Part shown: positions 6,561 through 12,385 of the stretch, in pieces
How positions within the stretch are numbered: position 1 is the first letter of the stretch
How the letters are laid out: each line of letters starts with the position of its first letter
DNA from: an uncultured Steroidobacter sp.
GTDB lineage: Bacteria; Pseudomonadota; Gammaproteobacteria; Steroidobacterales; Steroidobacteraceae
Assembly: GCA_946478975.1 (NCBI GenBank)
Contig: CAMLEO010000216.1
Span: 1 to 12,385 of the forward strand
DNA: 12,385 bases
Direction of reading: 5' to 3'
Position numbers and translations under genes: made by a program
The notes under the pieces: model-generated
What the model was told of the DNA's origin: nothing
The model's input: only the letters and a program-made list of their open reading frames with translations
The model's database searches: none

Positions 6561-7511
6561 GTGAGCATTCAGTTGCCAGCCGCGCTCGCACCGTTGATGC
6601 ACTCGGGGCGCGTCGCGGCCAAGGTCATGCTCGATCTCACGTTGTATCTGCAGGGCCCGGCGCTGCAGGAGCTGGAGTTCCTGATCGATTGGTATGCGCG
6701 CATCGCGCCGTCCGGACGCCTGGTGAAATACAAGATCGCCGAGCATCCGCATTGGGTGCCGTTGAACCGGCCGATGTTGACCGCGAGCGGCCGGCAGGCG
6801 GCGCAACTCGGCAAGCGGCTGCCGTTCCTGGAGCCCTCGCGCAGGCGACTCGTCGAAGGCCGCGCGTTCGAAGTCGGCTTCTGGGATGGCCGGCCCATCG
6901 ACGACGCCGACGGCAGCTGGAGCTTCAACTGCCAGCGAGTGCACCTGCGCTCGCGTGGATTGTTTTCATTCGTGCGCATCCTCGTGCCGTTGCAAACCGA
7001 TCCTGCCGTGCTGATGCGCGCAGCGTGCACGCTCGCGGACAACGTGGAATTTCTCTCCGGGCACGGCGGCCTGACGTTCACCTACGACCCCTGGCACAAG
7101 ATCGATGCCATGGATTACATCTACGCCCGGTCGCGTCGCTTCTGGGGCATCGACGTCGAGGATCTGAATGTCACGGTGCCGCTGAGCCGGGGAGGCATCA
7201 AGGGAGTGAGCTGGCTCACGCTGCTCGGCAAACAATTCGCGACCCCCGCGCTGGCGGAGCACTGGCACGGTCTGAGCGATGTCGTCAGTCAGCACTACCG
7301 GCATGGATTCGTGTTCATCTCGGGCAGCGAACCCACAGCGGGCGACCGGCATCGCCCCGACGGCAGTCTCGATCCACTCTTCGCGCTGGCTCGCGCGCTC
7401 AGTCCCGTGTACCTGGCGGCCCATCCCGATTTCACCGGCGAACGATTCATTCAGCACGGCAACACGCTGGGTTGGATCCGTCGTTTCATCGAACCGAACG
7501 GCTGGACCTGA
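6561..7511 (+). CDS. DUF3396 family protein ('type VI immunity family')
   Basis: A 316-residue protein starting at GTG 6561, five bases after the SUKH stop; an in-frame ATG at 6597 is the alternative. DUF3396-like features are a conserved N-terminal region (KVMLDLTLYLQGPALQELEF), an aromatic central stretch (FEVGFWDGRPIDDADGSWSF), and GHGGLTFTYDPWHKIDAMDY. RRFWGIDVEDLNVTVPLSRG and VSWLTLLGKQF follow. It has no signal peptide, membrane segment or recognisable catalytic motif. DUF3396 proteins are common in T6SS effector loci and some are annotated as immunity proteins, but direct functional data for this subgroup are scarce as far as I know. Here it sits between the SUKH immunity gene and a TIGR02270 gene. 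It could protect against the same toxin, protect against a different one, or help in effector handling. Confidence 0.78.
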   Translation: MSIQLPAALAPLMHSGRVAAKVMLDLTLYLQGPALQELEFLIDWYARIAPSGRLVKYKIAEHPHWVPLNRPMLTASGRQAAQLGKRLPFLEPSRRRLVEGRAFEVGFWDGRPIDDADGSWSFNCQRVHLRSRGLFSFVRILVPLQTDPAVLMRAACTLADNVEFLSGHGGLTFTYDPWHKIDAMDYIYARSRRFWGIDVEDLNVTVPLSRGGIKGVSWLTLLGKQFATPALAEHWHGLSDVVSQHYRHGFVFISGSEPTAGDRHRPDGSLDPLFALARALSPVYLAAHPDFTGERFIQHGNTLGWIRRFIEPNGWT

Positions 7512-7516
7512 CCCTC

Positions 7517-8785
7517 ATGCGGACGTCCGCATCCAAACCGATCATTGCCGCGATCGTGCGACAGCATGTCGAGGAAGCAGCGGCATTGCGCCTGTCGCGC
7601 ACGCGAGCTGTGCGAGAGGCGCAGGGACTGCAGGCACTGAACGACCTCGATGAACGATTGTCGGCGCACATCGATGCCCTCGCGATCGCTGGCGATGCGG
7701 CCTGGCCGTTGTGCCAGGCGGCGCTGGAGGACGTGTCGGCGGGCAGCGCATTCGTTGCAGCCGTGCATTCGATCCTGGAGAAACGGCTCGATCGCCTGGA
7801 GCAGCTCATGGCGCTGGCGGGCGCCGTGCCGCAAGCGAGAGCGGGGCTCGTGTCTGCATTTGGATGGCTGGAGCCGAAACAGTTGCAAAACGTCGTTGCA
7901 AACCTGTTGCGCGCTTCGGATGTCGATACGCGCGTCACAGGCATCGCCGCGTGCGCTGCGCATCGCGTGGATCCGGGACTGCGACGCTTGCTCGAAGATC
8001 CGCAGCCGATCGTGCGTGCGCGCGCGCTCCGGACCGCCGGAGAATTGGGCTTGCGCGAATGGCTGCCAATCTGCACCGCTGCTATTCGCGATCAAGATGC
8101 AGCGTGCCAGGAGTGGGGGGCACGGTCGGCGGTGTTGCTGGGAGATCGGCAAAGCGTGCTCGACTGGCTCGTCAGTTTCGTGAGCACCCAGCCGCAGTCG
8201 CCAGCGTTCGACCTGGTGCTCAGTGCGCTGCCGCTGCAGCCGGGTCACGAACTGTTGCGTTCATTGGGAACGAATCCGGCGCATGCGGGCTGGCAGCTGC
8301 GGGGTTCCGGTCTCGTTGGGGATGCTGCTTATGTTCCCTGGCTGTTGCGCAAGATGCGTGAACCAATGGCCGCCCGCCGCGCCGCTGAGGCGTTCGCATC
8401 GATCACCGGCGCCGACCTGGTCCGCCACAACCTCGAGGGCCAGCAGCCCGCGGATTTTCAGTCCGGTCCCACCGATGACCCGGGCGATCGGGATGTCGTC
8501 ATGGACGCAGACGATCATTTGCCCTGGCCGGACGTCCCTCGCGTCGAGGACTGGTGGGCGCGGCACAGCGCGCGTTTCAGCTCCGGCCAACGGTATTTCG
8601 TCGGTGCGCCGATCGCACGCGAGCATTGCATCGAAGTATTGAAGATCGGCAACCAGCGCCAGCGCATGCTCGCGGCATTTCATCTTTGCCTGCTCGAGCC
8701 GGGCACGGCGCTGTTCGAGTGGCGCGCGCCGGCATGGCGGCAAACTCAGACCCTGGCGATTTGCGCCAACACAGTCGAGCGGTAG
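7517..8785 (+). CDS. TIGR02270 family HEAT-like repeat protein
   Basis: A 422-residue protein starting at ATG 7517, five bases after the DUF3396 stop; the ribosome site is weak, suggesting coupling. The frame is open further upstream inside DUF3396, but the upstream translation is Arg/His-rich shadow sequence. Residues about 10-120 form an alpha-helical N-terminal region (VRQHVEEAAALRLSRTRAV). About 120-300 is a series of HEAT-like helical repeats (DVDTRVTGIAACAAHRVDPG, DPQPIVRARALRTAGELGLR, AACQEWGARSAVLLGD). The C-terminal module has the TIGR02270 hallmarks HLPWPDVPRVEDWW (334-347), GQRYFVGAPI (357-366), NQRQRMLAAFHL (379-390) and RAPAWRQTQ (403-411). The family is of unknown function and recurs beside T6SS effector genes. 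HEAT repeats usually mediate protein contacts, so a scaffold or adaptor role is inferred. Confidence 0.85.
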   Translation: MRTSASKPIIAAIVRQHVEEAAALRLSRTRAVREAQGLQALNDLDERLSAHIDALAIAGDAAWPLCQAALEDVSAGSAFVAAVHSILEKRLDRLEQLMALAGAVPQARAGLVSAFGWLEPKQLQNVVANLLRASDVDTRVTGIAACAAHRVDPGLRRLLEDPQPIVRARALRTAGELGLREWLPICTAAIRDQDAACQEWGARSAVLLGDRQSVLDWLVSFVSTQPQSPAFDLVLSALPLQPGHELLRSLGTNPAHAGWQLRGSGLVGDAAYVPWLLRKMREPMAARRAAEAFASITGADLVRHNLEGQQPADFQSGPTDDPGDRDVVMDADDHLPWPDVPRVEDWWARHSARFSSGQRYFVGAPIAREHCIEVLKIGNQRQRMLAAFHLCLLEPGTALFEWRAPAWRQTQTLAICANTVER

Positions 8786-8795
8786 ACTCCGTCAG

Positions 8796-10400
8796 ATGAC
8801 GACCTTAAGACTCGAGATCGTCGGCCCGCAGGCCGCGGCGCTGGGTGCCTCGGCCGCCAAAATTTTTGGCACAGCGGGCGGCACGATAGGACGCGTGTCC
8901 GACAACGACTGGGTATTGCCCGATCCGTACATTTCCAGCCGGCATGCGCGCATTCACTGGCGCAACGGCCAGTTCCTGATCGAGGACACCAGCAGCAACG
9001 GCGTGTTCATCAACGCGCCGGATCGCCGGCTGGGCCGCGGCCAGATGCACCCGTTGCAGGGCGGGGATCGCATCTTCATCGATGCTTACGAGATTCGTGT
9101 GACGCTGGCAGCAGCAGCGGCGACGCAGGAGTCGGCATCGCCGTTGGCCGATATGTTCAGCGAGGCCAAGCCGGCTCGTCAGTCGACCAGCGCCCAGCGC
9201 ATTCCGGAAGATCCATTCGGCGCCGAGGATCCGTTCCGGCCCACGCCGCAGCAGAAGCCGACGCGACAGACGATTCCCGAGGATTTCAATCTCGGCGTGT
9301 CGGATCCGGCGCAAGGGGCAACGTCGGGCGAAAGCATCGATCCGCTGGAGCTGCTCGGATTTCAGGCCAAGCGTCCGACGCAGTCGGTGCCGAAAGCGGA
9401 AGATCTCGCGAGCCGCTCGCCGCTCAACGATCACTACACACCGCCGAAGCCGGTGATCACCTCGCCGCCGCCGAAAGAGCCGGCGCGTACCGGTTCGCAC
9501 GCGATGATTCCGGACAACTACGATCCGTTGTCGGATAGCGAGCCGTCGGATTCGGCCGACCCGTTTGCCACGCCATTGCCCGTGACGCCGCCGGTTCGGC
9601 CGCAGCCCGGGCAGAAACCTGCTCGTGTGACGACCACGACGGCACCGATGCAAGAGGACAACACGGTGGCGCTGCCTCGGAACACCGGGAACTCGGTGCC
9701 GACGCCGCCTCCAGTGTCGACGCCCACGCCGCCGCCAACTCGGAATATTCCGACGTCAGCGCCCCCGCGTGAGGTTCGTCGCGAGCCTTCAGCCGACGCT
9801 TCGCTGGATTTCACGGCGATGCTCAAGGGCGCGGGGCTCGAAGGTGTGCAGGTCACGCCGGAACTGGCCGAAAACTTCGGGCGCATCCTGCGCATCGTCG
9901 TGGGTGGCCTTATGGACGTGTTGCGCACGCGCGAGCAGATCAAGAATGAGTTCCGCATGCGCATGACCACCTTCAAGAGCGCCGACAACAATCCGCTGAA
10001 GTTTTCGGCCAACGTGGACGATGCGTTGCATAACCTGCTGGTGAAGCGCAACGCCGCCTATCTCGGCCCGGCCGAAGCGTTCGACGATGCATTCGCCGAC
10101 GTGCGCCATCATCAGATGGCGATGCTGGCGGGCGTGCGGGTCGCATTCAATGCGATGCTCGCGGACTTCGAACCGGAGCGCCTGCAGGAAACGTTCGATC
10201 GTCAGCTCAAGAAAGGCTCGCTGCTGTCGGCGCCGGCGCGGCTGCGATACTGGGAGCTATATCGCGACAAATTTCATGATATGGTCAAAGATCCCGAAAC
10301 GAATTTCCGCGAGCTGTTCGGCGATGAATTCGCGCGCGCCTACGAAGAGCAGCTCGAAAGCCTGAAGGCCGTCGCTCGGGCACAACGAAAACAAAAGTGA
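8796..10400 (+). CDS. tagH: T6SS-associated FHA domain protein TagH
   Basis: A 534-residue protein starting ten bases after the TIGR02270 stop. An N-terminal FHA domain (about 5-105) has the phosphothreonine-binding signature: Gly32-Arg33 in GTIGRVSDND, Ser48-Arg49-His50 in PYISSRHARIHW, and DTSSNGVFIN (64-73). A long Pro/Ser/Thr-rich, probably disordered linker covers about 110-335, with many repeated PPP and TPPP motifs. The C-terminal domain (about 336-534) is the conserved T6SS TagH region: LDFTAMLKGAGLEGV, RILRIVVGGLMDVLRTREQI, FKSADNNPLKFSANVDDAL and FRELFGDEFARAYEEQL. FHA proteins of this type link T6SS assembly to threonine phosphorylation by PpkA/PppA-type enzymes in some species. 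No kinase or phosphatase gene is in this window. The gene marks the switch from the effector module to core genes. Confidence 0.93.
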   Translation: MTTLRLEIVGPQAAALGASAAKIFGTAGGTIGRVSDNDWVLPDPYISSRHARIHWRNGQFLIEDTSSNGVFINAPDRRLGRGQMHPLQGGDRIFIDAYEIRVTLAAAAATQESASPLADMFSEAKPARQSTSAQRIPEDPFGAEDPFRPTPQQKPTRQTIPEDFNLGVSDPAQGATSGESIDPLELLGFQAKRPTQSVPKAEDLASRSPLNDHYTPPKPVITSPPPKEPARTGSHAMIPDNYDPLSDSEPSDSADPFATPLPVTPPVRPQPGQKPARVTTTTAPMQEDNTVALPRNTGNSVPTPPPVSTPTPPPTRNIPTSAPPREVRREPSADASLDFTAMLKGAGLEGVQVTPELAENFGRILRIVVGGLMDVLRTREQIKNEFRMRMTTFKSADNNPLKFSANVDDALHNLLVKRNAAYLGPAEAFDDAFADVRHHQMAMLAGVRVAFNAMLADFEPERLQETFDRQLKKGSLLSAPARLRYWELYRDKFHDMVKDPETNFRELFGDEFARAYEEQLESLKAVARAQRKQK

Positions 10401-10405
10401 CACTT

Positions 10406-10900
10406 ATGACATTCGCTTCTCCTGCCGGGCTGCTGCGTTGGATCGCAATCGTGATGTTGGCGGCGGTTGCGGGTTGCGCGAGCGGTCCGCCGAAGCCGAC
10501 CAAGGCGCGCATGATCGTAACGGCGCAAGCGGATGTGAATCCCGATGCCACCGGCCGGCCGTCGCCAGTCGTGCTGCGCGTGTATCAATTGCAGCAGGAT
10601 GCGAAGTTCGTGGACGCCGATTTCTTCGCGCTGTTCGACAATGAGCAGCAGGTGCTCGGCAGCGATCTGCTGGCGCGAGATGAAATCACCCTGGCGCCCG
10701 GCGAACGCAAGGAAGTGCAGGTGGAAGTGAAGGGCGAAGCGAAGTTCCTCGGCGCCGTCGCCGCGTTTCGTGACATTCGCAACTCGCAGTGGCGAGTGAT
10801 ACAACCGGCGCCGAAGAAAGGCTTGCTCGACGTGTTCAAGAAAGATGGCGTGCAGGTGGATGTTGCCCGCGCCAAAGTCAGTGTGAAGATTTCGGACTGA
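10406..10900 (+). CDS. tssJ: Outer-membrane lipoprotein TssJ
   Basis: A 164-residue lipoprotein anchoring the TssJLM membrane complex to the outer membrane. The N-terminus has Arg11, a hydrophobic segment (WIAIVMLAAVAG) and a lipobox ending VAGC with Cys24. The +2 residue is Ala rather than Asp, consistent with outer-membrane sorting. The mature part shows the TssJ pattern: PSPVVLRVYQLQQDAKFVDA, DFFALFDNEQQVLGSDLL, TLAPGERKEVQVEV, AKFLGAVAAFRDI and a C-terminal strand VARAKVSVKIS. Length matches the family. An upstream in-frame GTG at 10397 overlaps the tagH stop (GTGA) and would add three residues before the ATG at 10406. Neither has a strong ribosome site, and the signal peptide works with either. 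It is five bases upstream of tssK. Confidence 0.95.
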   Translation: MTFASPAGLLRWIAIVMLAAVAGCASGPPKPTKARMIVTAQADVNPDATGRPSPVVLRVYQLQQDAKFVDADFFALFDNEQQVLGSDLLARDEITLAPGERKEVQVEVKGEAKFLGAVAAFRDIRNSQWRVIQPAPKKGLLDVFKKDGVQVDVARAKVSVKISD

Positions 10901-10905
10901 CGCGC

Positions 10906-12240
10906 ATGACAGCCCACAGCAAGATCGTCTGGTCCGAAGGCCTGTTCCTCAGGCCTCAGCATCTGCAGCAGCAGGACCGCTACCTCGAACGTTACATCGA
11001 GAATCGCTGTCACGCGCTGCGCAGTCACACCTGGGGTGTGACGGAACTGGAGCTTGAACGCGACCTGCTCGCGATCGGCAAGCTCGGGCTGCGCCGGGTC
11101 GCCGGTGTGTTTCCGGATGGCACCCCGTTTCGCATGCCCGAGGGCGAGCCGCTGCCGGCGCCGCTCGATATCGATCCGAAGCTGCGCGATCAAATCATTC
11201 ATCTGGCTGTGCCGCTGCGTAAGGCCGGGGCGCTGGATGCGTCACGAGGCCCGGCCCGCGACAGCCTGGTTCGTTATTCGGTGAGCGAGCTCGAAGTGCG
11301 GGACAACACAGCGTCGAGTGCCTCGATGGCGTTGCTCGAAGTCGGGCAGCTGCAAACACGATTGTTGCCTGATAACGAGCCGGCGGAAGATTACGCTCGT
11401 ATTCCCATTGCACACGTCGTCGAATGTCGTGCCGACAAGCAAGTGGTGTTGGACGATCGTTTCATCCCGACGGTGCTCGATACTCGCGCTTCAGTGCGTT
11501 TGTCGACGTTCATGACCGAGCTGCTGGGTTTGTTACAGCAGCGGGGCGAAGCGCTGGCAGGTCGAGTGTCGGCAACCGGTCGCGGCGCCTCGGCGGAGAT
11601 CGCCGATTTCCTGATGTTACAAGTGATCAATCGCTACGAGCCGCTGATCGCGCACCTGGTCGACTCCGGGCTGCTGCATCCGGAAGATTTATATCGTCTG
11701 TGCATCATGGCGGCAGGCGAGCTGGCGACGTTTACATCCAGCTCCAAGCGTCGGCCGCAGCTCGGCCGTTATCGGCACGAGCGCTTGCGGGAATCGTTCG
11801 AACCGGTGATGGCAGCATTGCGCGCCGAGTTGAGCGCCGTGCTGGAGCAGAGCGCGATTCCAATTCCGCTCGAACCGAAGAAATTCGGGATCCATGTCGC
11901 AGCCGTCGCCGACCGCGCGTTGTTTACTTCCGCCGTGTTCATTCTCGCGGCTCGCGCCGACATGCCGGGCGAAGAACTGCGTCGCGCGTTCCCACAGCAG
12001 CTGAAGATCGGGCCGGTGGAAAAGATTCGCGACCTGGTCAATCTGCAGCTGCCCGGCGTGCCGGTGCATGCGGTGCCGGTTGCGCCTCGGCAGATTCCTT
12101 ATCACGCCGGCTTTGTGTATTTCGAGCTCGATCAATCGCACGAGCTGTGGCAGCAGCTCAAGAACTCCGGGGGCGTCGCCGTGCATGTCGGCGGAGAGTT
12201 CCCGGGGCTCGCGATGGAATTCTGGGCGATCCGGAATTAG
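10906..12240 (+). CDS. tssK: T6SS baseplate subunit TssK
   Basis: A 444-residue cytoplasmic protein that connects the baseplate to the membrane complex through TssL/TssM. I chose ATG 10906 because TssK proteins begin with a short lead into the invariant VxWxEGxFLxPQHxQQ motif, seen here as VWSEGLFLRPQHLQQQDRYL; the upstream in-frame region is tssJ in another frame. Other family marks are WGVTELELERDLL, GRLRRV-like LGLRRVAGVFPDGTPF, VLDDRFIPTVLDTRASVRL, FLMLQVINRYEPLIAHL, LHPEDLYRLCIMAAGELATF and a C-terminal domain with HAVPVAPRQIPYHAGFVYFE and GGEFPGLAMEFWAIR. Length and end match complete TssK. It lies five bases after tssJ. Confidence 0.97.
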   Translation: MTAHSKIVWSEGLFLRPQHLQQQDRYLERYIENRCHALRSHTWGVTELELERDLLAIGKLGLRRVAGVFPDGTPFRMPEGEPLPAPLDIDPKLRDQIIHLAVPLRKAGALDASRGPARDSLVRYSVSELEVRDNTASSASMALLEVGQLQTRLLPDNEPAEDYARIPIAHVVECRADKQVVLDDRFIPTVLDTRASVRLSTFMTELLGLLQQRGEALAGRVSATGRGASAEIADFLMLQVINRYEPLIAHLVDSGLLHPEDLYRLCIMAAGELATFTSSSKRRPQLGRYRHERLRESFEPVMAALRAELSAVLEQSAIPIPLEPKKFGIHVAAVADRALFTSAVFILAARADMPGEELRRAFPQQLKIGPVEKIRDLVNLQLPGVPVHAVPVAPRQIPYHAGFVYFELDQSHELWQQLKNSGGVAVHVGGEFPGLAMEFWAIRN

Positions 12241-12265
12241 TGCTAACCAGGAAGTTTAGAACGCT

Positions 12266-12385
12266 ATGTCCAACGGTGCAGGCGACGACCCGTTTCGGCC
12301 GCGCGATGCCACCGTGCTGCGCCCGCGCCCTGGTGCGGGAAAGCGCGGCGGTAGCGATGCGAGCTATGTGCCGCCGCCTGGCCAG
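12266..12385 (+). CDS. tssL: T6SS inner-membrane protein TssL (DotU), N-terminal 40 residues only
   Basis: ATG at 12266 preceded by AGGAAG at 12249-12254 (spacing 11), 25 bases after the tssK stop. The visible residues include DDPFRPRDATVLRPRPGAG followed by a Gly/Pro-rich stretch. This matches the cytoplasmic N-terminal extension typical of TssL proteins, which often carry a DPF-x-P-x-DxTVLRPRPG motif, and tssL commonly follows tssK. The DotU core, transmembrane helix and any C-terminal OmpA-like peptidoglycan-binding domain lie beyond the window. The 25-bp gap before it is the longest between genes here and shows no terminator. Confidence 0.85.
   Translation, partial: MSNGAGDDPFRPRDATVLRPRPGAGKRGGSDASYVPPPGQ

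Noticed and set aside
8786..8795. Possible promoter or terminator between the effector module and tagH
   Set aside because: The gap is only ten bases, with no hairpin, T-run or recognisable -35/-10 pair.
10789..10905. Upstream extension of tssK
   Set aside because: It overlaps tssJ in another frame and precedes the conserved TssK N-terminus; ATG 10906 gives the normal length.

Overview
The window is a single, densely packed run of genes, all on the + strand, from a type VI secretion system (T6SS) locus. It covers an effector/VgrG module (about 1-8785) followed by the first core structural genes (8796 to the right edge). Base composition is GC-rich, the genes have short gaps or overlaps, and the core order is tagH-tssJ-tssK-tssL. 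This points to a proteobacterium, most likely a GC-rich gammaproteobacterium (a Xanthomonadales/Steroidobacter-like lineage is my guess, held with low confidence). No RNA gene, insertion sequence, CRISPR array, terminator or clear promoter is visible. Every intergenic gap is under 30 bp, so the window reads as one operon that starts upstream and continues downstream.

Region 1 (1-1724) is spike hardware. It holds the C-terminal half of a VgrG (gp5 OB fold plus a long repetitive beta-helix) and a small DUF6484 protein. The DUF6484 protein looks like a miniature VgrG: an OB-fold end joined directly to a beta-helix tip.

Region 2 (1744-5070) encodes three accessory proteins. They are a SAM-dependent methyltransferase with a methyltransferase regulatory domain, a DUF2169 protein of the T6SS effector co-chaperone type, and a ketoacyl-synthase-fold protein whose catalytic Cys-His-His positions are all replaced. 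They are tightly linked by overlaps.

Region 3 (5079-8785) is the cargo and protection block. It starts with a PAAR-like DUF4150 protein carrying a Cys-rich linker and a C-terminal HNH-like nuclease domain. A SUKH (SMI1/KNR4) immunity protein follows, then a DUF3396 'type VI immunity family' protein and a TIGR02270 HEAT-like repeat protein.

Region 4 (8796-12385) holds core and regulatory parts: TagH (FHA domain), the outer-membrane lipoprotein TssJ, the baseplate protein TssK, and the first 40 codons of TssL.

Working model (inference): the DUF4150 toxin is mounted on the VgrG/DUF6484 spike with help from the DUF2169 protein. The SUKH protein, and possibly the DUF3396 protein, protect the producer. 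The methyltransferase and the degenerate ketoacyl synthase have no assigned role and are the least understood parts of the module.
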